Source of the DNA: Dongia_B soli
Lineage (GTDB): Bacteria; Pseudomonadota; Alphaproteobacteria; Dongiales; Dongiaceae
DNA length: 64,000 nucleotides
Assembly: GCF_034044715.1 (NCBI RefSeq)
Contig: NZ_JAXCLW010000001.1
Coordinates: 1-64,000, forward strand
Direction of reading: 5' to 3'
Positions 51,102 to 60,935 of this stretch are shown one piece after another. The translations under genes were made by a program, and so were the position numbers. The notes beneath the pieces are model-generated. The model had not been told where the DNA came from. It saw nothing but the letters and a program-made list of their open reading frames with translations, and searched no databases. Numbering within the stretch: the first letter of the stretch is position 1; each line of letters begins with the position of its first letter.

Positions 51102-51932
51102 TCACTGCTGAGCGAGGGGCGCCATCGGCGGCACGAGCAAGGCTGCATCCAAGGGAACGCCAAGCCAGTTGAGCGCCCAATGAAGATGCGGTCCCGTTGC
51201 CCGGCCGGTCTTGCCGACATGGCCGATGAGATCGCCTTGGGCGATGCGCTGTCCCGGCTTCACCGCGATATCGTTGAGATGAATGAAGGTCGAATAGACG
51301 CCGAAGCCGTGATCGAGCACAACGGCATTGCCCATCAGCACCATGCCCGGCGCCGACAGCGTAACCACACCGCCAGCCGGCGCAATGACCGGGCTGCCTT
51401 CGGGCGCTGCGATATCGACGCCGAAATGCGGTGATTTCGGCGTCCGGTTGAGAATGCGCTGGCTGCCATAGACGCCGCTGATCGGCCCCCTGGCCGGCCA
51501 GATGAAGGGCGTTTGAAAGTCGCGATTATCGCTCGCAGCAAGGCGCGCATCCCGCACTTGGTTGATGTCGGCAACAATCCGTGCCTGTGTCGCTGGATCA
51601 GGCGTTACCTGGTTCTGGTCGAGGTGATCAATGTGCTGGATGTCGAATTGCCGCGACCGCACAATCAGGATCTGTTGGCTGGATTTGCCGTCCGGCTGGA
51701 TGAGCGTGAGCTTGTGCTCGGCCGGCGCGTCGCGTCCGAAACCGAAGACGAAGAGCCCGTCCGGCGCGACCTTGATCTCCTGCCCGTCGAGCTCAATGCG
51801 ATCGCCTGGTTTCGCCTGCCCGATGGCAAGCCCGCCTTGGACCAGCTCACCCCTGATATCGACGGCTGAAGCCAGTTGCGGCAGCAGGCAGGCGAATCCC
51901 GCCAGGGCGAGCAGACGAAACGGCTTGATCAA
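51102..51932 (-). CDS. M23-family (LytM-type) zinc metallopeptidase
   Basis: This 276-residue protein has a signal peptide ending LASA (residues 1-23), an N-terminal domain of about 120 residues, and a C-terminal M23 peptidase domain. The zinc ligands are His169 and Asp173 in HFGVD and His251 in the HLH motif (His249-x-His251), so it is predicted to be active on peptidoglycan cross-links. Its start overlaps the xseA stop by four bases (ATGA), so it is translated with xseA. The pairing of a wall hydrolase with exonuclease VII is a familiar alphaproteobacterial synteny. Confidence 0.93.
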   Translation of the reverse strand: MIKPFRLLALAGFACLLPQLASAVDIRGELVQGGLAIGQAKPGDRIELDGQEIKVAPDGLFVFGFGRDAPAEHKLTLIQPDGKSSQQILIVRSRQFDIQHIDHLDQNQVTPDPATQARIVADINQVRDARLAASDNRDFQTPFIWPARGPISGVYGSQRILNRTPKSPHFGVDIAAPEGSPVIAPAGGVVTLSAPGMVLMGNAVVLDHGFGVYSTFIHLNDIAVKPGQRIAQGDLIGHVGKTGRATGPHLHWALNWLGVPLDAALLVPPMAPLAQQ

Positions 51933-53506
51933 AGCAATGACCCTTGAGGCGAGGAATCGCCCGGCGTCGTCGCTTTCTTGGCCGGCCGACGCGATGCTGC
52001 CGCCGCAGTGGACGATGATGGCGCAGCTTGGGACGATGGACTGTCGGAGACGGCATCGCCGCCGGCAACCACATCGACCACGCCGTCATGGAATTGCAAA
52101 TGCAAGGCCTGTCCGGTAGCAACCTGGCTGGCTGCGCCGACCGGCGTCCCGTCGGTATCGCGCACCAGCACGAAGCCGCGTTTCAGAATTTCGGTATAAG
52201 AATAGCTGTCGAGCAGGGCCGCCGCATGATCCAGCGCCGTCCGGCGGCGCTCGATCAGATTGGCAAGTAGAACCGGCCTGAGGCCATGCGCGACCTTGTC
52301 GAGTTGCCGTCCGTGACGATCCAGCCCATGGGCGAAACAGGCGGACAATCTCTCGCCCGCATGACGCAAGGCCGTACCGGCTGCGTCGATCTGTTCGCGC
52401 GGTGTACGCAAGCGCGCCGACAGGTTGGCCAGCAGATCGCGGCGCCGATCGAAATTTGTCAGCCTTGCATTGAGCCAGCGATCGATCCATTGGTCGAGCT
52501 GCTGTCCCCGCTCTTGAATGAGGCGCTGTGGATCCGGCAAGCCGCGACCAAGGCCCTCCACTGCCAGTCGGCCCTCCGTCAGGCGGCGAGTGAGCGCCGA
52601 GGCCAAACGCTGACTGCACTGGCCGAGTTCGGCGAGGAGATCGCCCCGCACGGGAACAGCGATTTCCGCCGCCGCCGTCGGTGTGGGCGCCCGGCGATCG
52701 GCGGCATGATCGATCAGCGTCGTATCGGTTTCATGCCCGACTGCACTGATCAGTGGTATCCGGCTTTCTGCCGCCGCCCGCACGACGATTTCCTCATTGA
52801 AGGGCATCAGATCTTCCAGCGAGCCGCCACCCCGCGCCACAATCAGCAAATCGGGTCGCGGGACCGGGCCGTTTTCCGGCAGAGCATTAAAACCGCGAAT
52901 GGCTGCCGCTACCTGACCGGCTGCGCCTTCGCCCTGGACCAGGACAGGCCAAAGCAGGACATGGCGGGGAAAGCGATCCTCCAACCGGTGCAGAATGTCG
53001 CGAATGACGGCCCCTGTCGGCGAGGTCACGACACCGATTACTTGCGGCAAGAGCGGCAGCCTGCGTTTGCGCTCGGCGTCGAACAAGCCTTCGGCGGCCA
53101 ATTTGCGCCGCCGGTCTTCCAGCATTTTCAGCAATGCGCCGATGCCTGCCAGTTCCAGCCGCTCGATAACCAGTTGATATTCCGAACGTTCGGCATAGGA
53201 CGTGATGCGGCCTGTCGCGACGACTTCCATCCCGTCTTCCGGGCGAATTCCCAGGCGCCCGGCGACGCCTTTCCAGCAGACCGCTTTCAGCCCTGAATTT
53301 TCGTCTTTCAGCACCATATAAAGGTGGCCCGAAGCGGCGCGCTTGAAGCCGGAAATCTCGCCTTTGACGCGGACGCGATCGAAGCCGGTTTCCAGGGTCC
53401 GCTTGATGGCAAAGGCCAATTCGCTGACCGAGTATTCGGCGAGATTGTGGGCGGATGAGACGGGCGGTTCCGTCGCCGGCTGGTCAGGTTGTCGAATCTC
53501 TGTCAT
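51929..53506 (-). CDS. xseA: Exonuclease VII large subunit
   Basis: XseA is the catalytic large subunit of exonuclease VII, which digests single-stranded DNA. The 525-residue product has the OB-fold start YSVSELAFAIKRTLETGFDRVRVKGEISGFK (about 24-55), the catalytic block TSPTGAVIRDILHRLEDRFPRHVLLWPVLVQGEGAA, and GGGSLEDLMPFNEEIVVRA. The last 40 residues are Ser/Ala/Pro-rich and not conserved. An upstream in-frame codon would add 22 residues; ATG 53506 matches the usual start. It is divergent from purD over 79 bases, a conserved arrangement, and overlaps the M23 gene. Confidence 0.94.
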   Translation of the reverse strand: MTEIRQPDQPATEPPVSSAHNLAEYSVSELAFAIKRTLETGFDRVRVKGEISGFKRAASGHLYMVLKDENSGLKAVCWKGVAGRLGIRPEDGMEVVATGRITSYAERSEYQLVIERLELAGIGALLKMLEDRRRKLAAEGLFDAERKRRLPLLPQVIGVVTSPTGAVIRDILHRLEDRFPRHVLLWPVLVQGEGAAGQVAAAIRGFNALPENGPVPRPDLLIVARGGGSLEDLMPFNEEIVVRAAAESRIPLISAVGHETDTTLIDHAADRRAPTPTAAAEIAVPVRGDLLAELGQCSQRLASALTRRLTEGRLAVEGLGRGLPDPQRLIQERGQQLDQWIDRWLNARLTNFDRRRDLLANLSARLRTPREQIDAAGTALRHAGERLSACFAHGLDRHGRQLDKVAHGLRPVLLANLIERRRTALDHAAALLDSYSYTEILKRGFVLVRDTDGTPVGAASQVATGQALHLQFHDGVVDVVAGGDAVSDSPSSQAAPSSSTAAAASRRPAKKATTPGDSSPQGSLL

Positions 53507-53585
53507 GGCAAAATATTGTATGTTATCCGAGGCCTTCAGGTCACCTACCTGATTACCCGTAAGCTTCGTCAAAGGGACTTTTCAT

Positions 53586-54866
53586 ATGCGCATTCTCGTG
53601 GTTGGGTCCGGCGGTCGAGAACATGCCTTGTGCTGGAAGATCGCTGCCTCGCCGCTCTGCGACAAATTGTTCTGCGCCCCGGGCAATGCCGGCATCGCCG
53701 AGGAAGCTACTTGTGTGCCGGTCAAGGCGGAAGATGTAGACGCTCTGGTCGATCTGGCCCGCAACGAGCATATCGACCTGGTGGTCGTCGGCCCCGAAGC
53801 CCCGCTGGTCGCCGGCCTGGTCGACCGCCTTGAGGAAAATGGAATCCCGGCTTTCGGCCCCACCGCGAAAGCGGCGGAGATCGAGGGTTCCAAGGGTTTT
53901 ATGAAAGATCTCTGCGCCAAATACAACATTCCGACTGCGGCCTATCGTCGCTGCAGTAGCCCGGCCGCAGCAAAGGATTTCGCCAGGACCCTTTCGACGC
54001 CTTTGGTCGTCAAGGCAGATGGGCTCGCCGCCGGCAAAGGCGTCATCATCTGCGCCGATCACACGGAAGCAGATAGAGCGATTGATGACATTCTCGTTGC
54101 CGGACAATTCGGCGCCGCCGGGGCGGAAGTCGTCATTGAAGAATTTCTCGATGGCGAGGAATTGAGCTTCTTTGCTTTGGTCGATGGGATTCATGCCTTG
54201 CCGCTGGGTTCGGCCCAGGATCACAAGCGGGTCGGCGACGGCGATACCGGCCTCAATACCGGCGGCATGGGCGCTTATGCACCGGCTCCCATTGCGACCG
54301 CCGAGCTTGAGCGTGACATCATGAACTTGATCATCACACCTGCCGTCCGGGGCATGGCGGCGGAAGGCCGGCCGTTCAAGGGCGTGCTTTTTGCCGGCAT
54401 CATGGCGACGGTCAACGGGCCGCGCCTGATCGAATTCAATGCACGTTTCGGCGATCCCGAATGCGAGGTCCTGTGCCAGCGGTTGAAATCCGATCTGGTG
54501 CCGGCGCTGGTGGCGGCGCGCGATGGCACGCTGAAGGATTTTGATCTACGGTGGTATGACCAAGCCGCCCTCTGCGTCGTCATGGCCAGCAATGGCTATC
54601 CTGGCAAGACCAAACCTGGCAGCATCATCCGCAAGCTCGACGAGGCCAAGAAACTGGCGGATGTCACGGTCTTCCATGCCGGCACCAAGGCCAATGACAA
54701 GGGTGAGATCGAAGCCCATGGTGGCCGCGTCCTGGCCGTGACAGCCCTTGGCAAGACCGTCCGAGAAGCGCAGGAGAAGGCCTATCGCGCTGTCGATCTC
54801 ATCGACTGGCCGGAAGGTTTCTGCCGGCGCGATATCGGCTGGCGCGCCGTCATGCGGGAAAAGTGA
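53586..54866 (+). CDS. purD: Phosphoribosylamine-glycine ligase
   Basis: PurD joins glycine to phosphoribosylamine with ATP, the second step of purine synthesis. The 426-residue ATP-grasp enzyme begins MRILVVGSGGREHALCWKI, and has VKADGLAAGKGVIICADH, the ATP-grasp segment GEELSFFALVDGIHALPLGSAQDHKRVGDGDTGLNTGGMGAY, and RFGDPECEVL near the metal site. Complete and in the normal length range. It is divergent from xseA and ends 25 bases from the convergent dehydrogenase gene. No other pur genes are nearby. Confidence 0.97.
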   Translation: MRILVVGSGGREHALCWKIAASPLCDKLFCAPGNAGIAEEATCVPVKAEDVDALVDLARNEHIDLVVVGPEAPLVAGLVDRLEENGIPAFGPTAKAAEIEGSKGFMKDLCAKYNIPTAAYRRCSSPAAAKDFARTLSTPLVVKADGLAAGKGVIICADHTEADRAIDDILVAGQFGAAGAEVVIEEFLDGEELSFFALVDGIHALPLGSAQDHKRVGDGDTGLNTGGMGAYAPAPIATAELERDIMNLIITPAVRGMAAEGRPFKGVLFAGIMATVNGPRLIEFNARFGDPECEVLCQRLKSDLVPALVAARDGTLKDFDLRWYDQAALCVVMASNGYPGKTKPGSIIRKLDEAKKLADVTVFHAGTKANDKGEIEAHGGRVLAVTALGKTVREAQEKAYRAVDLIDWPEGFCRRDIGWRAVMREK

Positions 54867-54891
54867 CTGAGCAAAGCCGCTCTTCGCGAAA

Positions 54892-56292
54892 CTAATTTCG
54901 GAAAATCTTGCCTGGGTTGAGCCGGTTATCCGGATCGATCGACTGTTTCAGAAGGCGCATCAATTGGACGGCTTCGGCGCCATGTTCCTGTTCGAGGAAG
55001 GCGATCTTGCCGTAGCCGATCCCATGCTCGCCGGTGCAAGTACCGCCCATCTCCAGCGCCCGCGCGACCAGGCGCTGGTTGAAAGCTTCCGCCGCGGCCA
55101 GCTCCGCGGGATTCGCCGGATCGATAATCATGTTGGTGTGGAAATTGCCGTCGCCGACATGGCCGACGATTGGCGCCAACAGACCGCTTGCAGCGATATC
55201 GGCCTTGGTTGCCACAATACAATCCGCGAGACGTGAGATCGGGACGCAGACATCGGTCGGCCAACCTTTGGCGCCCGGACGCAGATTGATGCCGGCATAA
55301 TAGGCGTCATGCCGCGCCTGCCATAATTTGTTGCGTTCCTCCGCCCGGGTGCTCCAGCGGAAATCCGTGCCGCCGAAATCGGAGGCGATCATTTTCACCG
55401 CATCGGACTGCTCGGTGACGCCGGCCTCGCTGCCGTGGAATTCGAAGAACAAGGTCGGCGCCACCGGATAATCGAGCTGCGAATAGCGGTTGACTGCATC
55501 CATCTGGACCTCGTCCAGCAATTCAATCCGAGCGACGGGAATGCCGGACTGGATGATGCGGATGACCGTATTGACCGCCTCGCCGATCGTCGGGAACGGG
55601 GCAACGGCAGCGGCAATCGCTTCGGGAATGCCATAGAGCCGCAAGCGGATCTCGGTGATGACGCCGAGCGTGCCTTCCGAACCGACGAACAGTCGCGTCA
55701 GGTCATAGCCGGCTGCCGATTTCCGCGCCCGGCCACCCGTTTTGATCACACGGCCGTCAGCCAAGACGACGGTCAGGCCCAATACATTCTCGCGCATCGT
55801 GCCATAGCGGACGGCATTGGTGCCGCTGGCCCGGGTCGAGGTCATGCCGCCGATCGTCGCATCGGCCCCGGGATCGATCGGAAAGAACAAGCCCGCATCG
55901 CGGAGATGAGCATTGAGCTGCTTGCGCGTAACGCCCGCCTGGACCTGCACATCGAGATCATCGCCATTGACCTCGATGATCTGGTTCATGCCGCTGAGAT
56001 CGACACTGACACCGCCTTGCAAGGCCGCGACATGCCCTTCCAGGGACGTGCCGACGCCGAAGGGGATGACTGGCGCCGCGTGACGGCGCGCCAGGCGCAT
56101 GACCTGCGCCACCTCCTCCGTCGATTGCGGAAAGACGACGACATCCGGCGCATGGGTCGGATGATAGGATTCGTCATGGCCATGGCGGTCGAGAATGCCG
56201 GGATTGGTGCTGACCCGATTATCACCCAACAACGCCGTCAGAGCGGCGATCAGCGCCGTTGGATCGGCGAGACGGCGTGCTTCCTGTGCCAT
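54892..56292 (-). CDS. FAD-linked D-2-hydroxyacid dehydrogenase (D-lactate dehydrogenase, cytochrome type)
   Basis: This 466-residue flavoprotein has the vanillyl-alcohol-oxidase FAD fold: VIPFGVGTSLEGHVAALQGGVSVDLSGMNQI, GGMTSTRASGTNAVRYG and a C-terminal FAD-oxidase domain with VGHVGDGNFHTNMII and CTGEHGIGYGK. It resembles D-lactate or D-2-hydroxyglutarate dehydrogenases that feed electrons to the respiratory chain; substrate specificity is not readable. The chosen ATG has GAGG eight bases upstream; a GTG six codons earlier is an alternative. It follows the 5-oxoprolinase gene by 14 bases on the same strand. Confidence 0.9.
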   Translation of the reverse strand: MAQEARRLADPTALIAALTALLGDNRVSTNPGILDRHGHDESYHPTHAPDVVVFPQSTEEVAQVMRLARRHAAPVIPFGVGTSLEGHVAALQGGVSVDLSGMNQIIEVNGDDLDVQVQAGVTRKQLNAHLRDAGLFFPIDPGADATIGGMTSTRASGTNAVRYGTMRENVLGLTVVLADGRVIKTGGRARKSAAGYDLTRLFVGSEGTLGVITEIRLRLYGIPEAIAAAVAPFPTIGEAVNTVIRIIQSGIPVARIELLDEVQMDAVNRYSQLDYPVAPTLFFEFHGSEAGVTEQSDAVKMIASDFGGTDFRWSTRAEERNKLWQARHDAYYAGINLRPGAKGWPTDVCVPISRLADCIVATKADIAASGLLAPIVGHVGDGNFHTNMIIDPANPAELAAAEAFNQRLVARALEMGGTCTGEHGIGYGKIAFLEQEHGAEAVQLMRLLKQSIDPDNRLNPGKIFRN

Positions 56293-56306
56293 TGGCGTTT
56301 CCTCAA

Positions 56307-59300
56307 TCACGCTTTTGCTTTACCGTAGCCTCCGCCTCCCGGGGTTTCCACCACAAAGCAGTCGCCTGGCCGCATCTCGGTGCGATCAGTCCCGTTGAGC
56401 ACGTCGATATGGCCATCGACACGCTGGACGGTATTGCGTCCCAAAGCGCCGGCCTCGCCGCCCGCCATGCCATAGGGATGGATCACCCGATGGCCGCTCA
56501 GGATCGCCGCGGTCATCGCCTCGCGGAACTGGATGCGCCGGACCACGCCATCGCCGCCGCGATGCTTTCCTTTGCCGCCGCTGCCGCGCCGGATGCGGAA
56601 ATCCTCCACCAAAACAGGGAAACGCCATTCCAACACTTCCGGATCGGTGAGACGTGAATTTGTCATATGGGTCTGAACCGCATCGGTGCCATCGAAATCC
56701 GGCCCCGCACCGGACCCGCCGGCGATGGTTTCGTAATACTGGTATTTTTCGTTACCGAAGGTGAAATTGTTCATCGTGCCTTGGGCGGCCGCCATGACAC
56801 CCATGGCGCCGTAAAGCGCATCGGTCACGCATTGCGAGGTTTCGACATTGCCGCTGACCACCGCTGCCGGATAAGCCGGCTTCAGCATGCTGCCATCGGG
56901 GATGATGATCTCCAACGGTTCCAGGCAACCGGCATTCATGGGGATTTCGTCGTCGATCAGCGTCCGGAAGACATAGAGGACCGCTGCCTTGGCCACCGCC
57001 GACGGTGCATTGAAATTGCTCGGCAATTGCGCCGAGGTGCCGGTGAAATCGATGATCGCGCTGCGCTTCCCATGATCGACCGTGACGGTGACGGCGATCT
57101 TCGCGCCATCATCCATCTCATAGGTGAAGGCGCCGTTCTTCAAGCGATCGATCACCCGTCGCACCTGTTCCGCCGCATTGGCGCGCACATGTCCCATATA
57201 GGCATGGACGACATCCAGCCCGAAGTCGCGCACCATCCGGTGCAGTTCCTGAACGCCTTTTTCATTGGCCGCCACCTGCGCGCCGAGATCCGCGACATTC
57301 TGATCGGGGTTGCGCACCGGATAGAGACCGGTTGCGAGCAAAACCCGCAATTCGGCTTCAAGGAAGCGCCCCTGATCGACCAGCTTGAAATTATCGATCA
57401 GCACGCCCTCCTCTTCCACCGTCTTGCTGTCCGGCGGCATCGAACCCGGCGTGATGCCGCCGATATCCGCATGGTGGCCGCGGCTGGCAACATAGAAAAG
57501 AATATCCCGTCCCGCTTCATCGAAGACTGGCGTCACCACGGTGACATCAGGCAAATGGGTGCCGCCGTTATAGGGCGCATTCAGCACGTAGACGTCACCT
57601 GGCTTCATGGTGGTTCGGCCGGATACGTCGAGATTGCCCCGAATGATGCTCTCGACGGATTCGCCCATCGATCCGAGATGCACCGGCATATGCGGCGCAT
57701 TGGCGATCAACCGGCCTTGCTGATCGAAGACGGCGCAAGAGAAATCCAGACGCTCCTTGATATTCACCGAATGGCTGGTCTTTTCCAGAGTGGAGCCCAT
57801 CTGTTCGGCGATCGACATGAACAGATTGTTGAAGATCTCCAGCATCACCGGATCGACGCTGGTGCCGATGGCCGCTTGCCGCTGCAGCGCCTGGTACCGT
57901 TCGACAACGAGATGGCCAAGCTCTGTCAGATGCACGCGCCAGCCGGGTTCGACGACGGTAGTACTGGTCGGATCGAGAATGATGGCCGGGCCATTGACCA
58001 ACTGTCCGGGCCGCAAGCCGATACGGTCGAAGACCGGTGCCGACAATTCCTGCCCCTCCGCCCAGAAAGGCACACGCGCTTTCGGCTCGGCATCGGCCTT
58101 GCTAACGTCAGTGAGGGTGGGATCGCTGACGGCCTCGGTGGCCCCGATCGCCTCAACGCTGACCGAATCGACGATCAGCGGCTTATTCGGCACGATGAAA
58201 CCGTAACGCTGCCGGTGCTCTTCCTCGAAATTCGCTTTGATGGTTGCGAGATCGCCGTGTTCCGCCACCAGAGCGGCATCGGTGCCGGCATATTTCACAT
58301 GCACGTGCCGCAGCAGCGTGATCTGCTCCGGTGCGATACCTTGCGCCTCGACCTCTGCAACGGCCTCTGCGGCAAGCGCATCGAGATCGCTTTCAAGCCG
58401 CGACAGTAAGTTGGCATCCAAGGATGCTTCCACCGTGCGGTGCCGCAAGGCACGGATATCGGCGAGACCCATGCCATAGGCCGACAAAACGCCGGCGAAG
58501 GGATGCAGGAAGATACGCGTCATGCCAAGCGCATCGGCGACCTGACAGGCATGCTGGCCACCGGCCCCGCCGAAACAAGCCAAGGTGTAGTGGCTGACAT
58601 CATAGCCGCGCTGGATCGAGATTTCCTTGATCGCATTGGCCATATTGGCGACGGCGATTTTCAAAAAGCCCTCTGCCACCTCTTCGGGTGACATATTCTT
58701 GCCGGATTTGGCGGAAATATCCGCTGCCATCGCCACGAATTTCTGCACCACGACATCACGGTCGAGCGGCAGATTGCCATCCTTGCCGAAGACCTTGGGG
58801 AAGAAATCGGGATTGAGGCGACCCAGCATGACATTGCAATCGGTGACGGCCAGCGGCCCGCCACGGCGATAGCTGGCCGGCCCCGGATTTGCGCCGGCCG
58901 ATTCCGGGCCGACGCGGAAGCGGGAGCCGTCGAAGAACAGGATCGAACCGCCGCCCGCGGCGACGGTATGAATCTGCATCATCGGCGCGCGGATGCGAAT
59001 GCCGGCGACCTGGGCATCGAAGCTGCGTTCATAGGCCCCGTTGTAATGCGAAACATCCGTCGATGTACCGCCCATGTCGAAACCGATGATCTTGCTGAAG
59101 CCGGCCATGGCGGCCGTCTGCACCGCCCCGACAATCCCGCCCGCGGGGCCGGAAAGGATGCTGTCCTTGCCCTGAAAGCTATGGCCATCGGTCAGGCCCC
59201 CATTCGACTGCATGAACATCAGCCGCGTCGTCTGATTGCCAATCTCGCTCGCCACCTGATCCACGTAGCGCCGCAGGATCGGTGAGAGATAGGCATCGAC

Positions 59301-59963
59301 CACGGTGGTGTCGCCCCGGCTGACCAGCTTCATCAGCGGCGAGACCTGATGGCTGACCGAGATCTGCGTGAAGCCGATCGCGGCGGCGGCATCGGCGAGC
59401 TGCTTCTCGTGCCCCGTGAAGCGGTAGCCATGCATCAGCAGGATGGCGACGGCCCGCAACCCCCGGTCATAGGCAGCCTGCATCTCACGCCTGGCGGCGG
59501 CAAGATCGAGTTGACGGATCACCTCGCCTTTGGCCGTCACCCGCTCATCGACCTCGATCACTCCGGCATAAAGCAGTTCCGGCAAAAGGATGCGGCGCGC
59601 AAAGATCTTCGGCCGGTTCTGGTAGGCGATCCGCAAGGCGTCACGGAAACCTTTGGTCGTCACCAGCAATGTCGGCTCACCCTTGCGCTCGAGCAGCGCA
59701 TTGGTCGCAACCGTGGTCCCCATCTTGATCGCCTGGACATCTTCCGGCAGCGCCTCGCCGGGCTGCAACTGAAGCAGGTCACAGATGCCCTGGATCGCCG
59801 CGTCTCGGTAGCGTTCGGGGTTTTCCGACAACAACTTATGGGTCACTAAGCTGCCATCGGGACGCTTGGCTACAACGTCAGTGAAGGTGCCGCCGCGGTC
59901 GATCCAGAATTGCCACTTGCCCGCCTGCTTTTGCTTCATCTGCTGTTCCACTGACTTCGCCAT
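56307..59963 (-). CDS. 5-Oxoprolinase, fused HyuA-HyuB type
   Basis: This 1218-residue enzyme is the single-chain 5-oxoprolinase or hydantoinase type: residues 1-700 are the HyuA-like ATPase half (WIDRGGTFTDVVAKRPDG, GTTVATNALLERKGEPTLLVTTKGF, IIGFDMGGTSTDVSHYNG) and residues 720-1218 the HyuB half (DPVMLEIFNNLFMSIAEQMG, YNGGTHLPDVTVVTPVF, GHHADIGG, VVETPGGGGYG). It hydrolyses 5-oxo-L-proline to glutamate with ATP, or a related cyclic amide. The chosen ATG has GGGGAAG just before it; a GTG seven codons earlier is possible. It precedes the flavin dehydrogenase gene by 14 bases. Confidence 0.92.
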   Translation of the reverse strand: MAKSVEQQMKQKQAGKWQFWIDRGGTFTDVVAKRPDGSLVTHKLLSENPERYRDAAIQGICDLLQLQPGEALPEDVQAIKMGTTVATNALLERKGEPTLLVTTKGFRDALRIAYQNRPKIFARRILLPELLYAGVIEVDERVTAKGEVIRQLDLAAARREMQAAYDRGLRAVAILLMHGYRFTGHEKQLADAAAAIGFTQISVSHQVSPLMKLVSRGDTTVVDAYLSPILRRYVDQVASEIGNQTTRLMFMQSNGGLTDGHSFQGKDSILSGPAGGIVGAVQTAAMAGFSKIIGFDMGGTSTDVSHYNGAYERSFDAQVAGIRIRAPMMQIHTVAAGGGSILFFDGSRFRVGPESAGANPGPASYRRGGPLAVTDCNVMLGRLNPDFFPKVFGKDGNLPLDRDVVVQKFVAMAADISAKSGKNMSPEEVAEGFLKIAVANMANAIKEISIQRGYDVSHYTLACFGGAGGQHACQVADALGMTRIFLHPFAGVLSAYGMGLADIRALRHRTVEASLDANLLSRLESDLDALAAEAVAEVEAQGIAPEQITLLRHVHVKYAGTDAALVAEHGDLATIKANFEEEHRQRYGFIVPNKPLIVDSVSVEAIGATEAVSDPTLTDVSKADAEPKARVPFWAEGQELSAPVFDRIGLRPGQLVNGPAIILDPTSTTVVEPGWRVHLTELGHLVVERYQALQRQAAIGTSVDPVMLEIFNNLFMSIAEQMGSTLEKTSHSVNIKERLDFSCAVFDQQGRLIANAPHMPVHLGSMGESVESIIRGNLDVSGRTTMKPGDVYVLNAPYNGGTHLPDVTVVTPVFDEAGRDILFYVASRGHHADIGGITPGSMPPDSKTVEEEGVLIDNFKLVDQGRFLEAELRVLLATGLYPVRNPDQNVADLGAQVAANEKGVQELHRMVRDFGLDVVHAYMGHVRANAAEQVRRVIDRLKNGAFTYEMDDGAKIAVTVTVDHGKRSAIIDFTGTSAQLPSNFNAPSAVAKAAVLYVFRTLIDDEIPMNAGCLEPLEIIIPDGSMLKPAYPAAVVSGNVETSQCVTDALYGAMGVMAAAQGTMNNFTFGNEKYQYYETIAGGSGAGPDFDGTDAVQTHMTNSRLTDPEVLEWRFPVLVEDFRIRRGSGGKGKHRGGDGVVRRIQFREAMTAAILSGHRVIHPYGMAGGEAGALGRNTVQRVDGHIDVLNGTDRTEMRPGDCFVVETPGGGGYGKAKA

Positions 59964-60169
59964 GTTCTTCCCCATAACGCACACAAGCCGATCATATCGG
60001 ACTTATAGCCGGGTGCCATGAAAATGCAGCCCTTGAAACAGGCGCGGCGCCTCCATGGCTCTCACGCATCCCTGGCGCGACAAAAGACATCGCTCCCCGG
60101 CTGGAAAAACCGGCGCCGAGCCGATATGTTCGCCGGGGCCACTAATATTGGCCGCTGTTTGGGAGTATC

Positions 60170-60922
60170 ATGAGCGTTTGGGGCAAAATCATCGGCGGCG
60201 CTGCCGGCTTCGCCATTGGCGGGCCGATTGGGGCGCTGATTGGCGCGCTGGCGGGACATGCCGTCGATGTGACAGTCGAACATGAACAATTACCGCCACC
60301 TGATTCGGACAGCGACGACCGATCGGCAACCCGCCAGGTCGCCTTCACCGTGGCGGCCATCGCGCTCGGCGCCAAAATGGCGAAGGCCGATGGTGTGGTC
60401 ACCCGCGCCGAGGTGGATGCCTTCAAGGAAGTTTTCCATGTCCCGCCGGCCGAGCTTAAGAACGTGGCGCGAATCTTCGATCTGGCGAAGCGCGACACTT
60501 TCGGCTTCGAAACCTATGCCCGTCAGGTGGCCCGGATGTTCCAGCCGAAACATCCTGTTTTGGAAGAAATGCTTGACGGCCTGTTCCATATCGCTCGCGC
60601 CGATGGTCATGTGCATGAAGCCGAATTGAACTATCTGCAGCGCGTTGCCGAGATTTTCGGCTTCACCGAAGGCGATTTCGCCCGTATCCGGGAAGCCAAT
60701 GTCGGCCCGGACAAGGCAGATCCCTACACTATTCTCGGCGTAACCCGCGAAACGGGGAATGACGACATCAAGCAGGCTTGGCGCAAACTGGTCCGCGACA
60801 ACCATCCGGACAAGCTGATCGCACAAGGCCTGCCGGCTGATTTCGTCGATCTGGCGACGGAGAAGCTTGCCCGCATCAATGCCGCCTATGACAAGATCGC
60901 CAAGGAACGCGGCATCAATTGA
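60170..60922 (+). CDS. DjlA-like TerB/J-domain membrane co-chaperone
   Basis: This 250-residue protein starts with a glycine-rich hydrophobic segment (IIGGAAGFAIGGPIGALIGALAG) that likely inserts in the membrane, then a TerB-like helical domain (AFTVAAIALGAKMAKADGVVTRAEVDAFKEVF, HIARADGHVHEAELNYLQRVAEIFGF) and a C-terminal J domain with the HPD motif (VRDNHPDKLIAQG). The HPD tripeptide is needed to stimulate DnaK, so it is probably functional. This layout is that of DjlA. GGGAG four bases before the ATG supports the start. It is followed 13 bases later by an ABC-F gene. Confidence 0.9.
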   Translation: MSVWGKIIGGAAGFAIGGPIGALIGALAGHAVDVTVEHEQLPPPDSDSDDRSATRQVAFTVAAIALGAKMAKADGVVTRAEVDAFKEVFHVPPAELKNVARIFDLAKRDTFGFETYARQVARMFQPKHPVLEEMLDGLFHIARADGHVHEAELNYLQRVAEIFGFTEGDFARIREANVGPDKADPYTILGVTRETGNDDIKQAWRKLVRDNHPDKLIAQGLPADFVDLATEKLARINAAYDKIAKERGIN

Positions 60923-60935
60923 GACTTAATCCTAT

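Noticed and set aside
56667..58409. 580-codon open frame on the + strand
   Set aside because: Antisense of the 5-oxoprolinase gene. Composition is atypical and no motif is recognisable.
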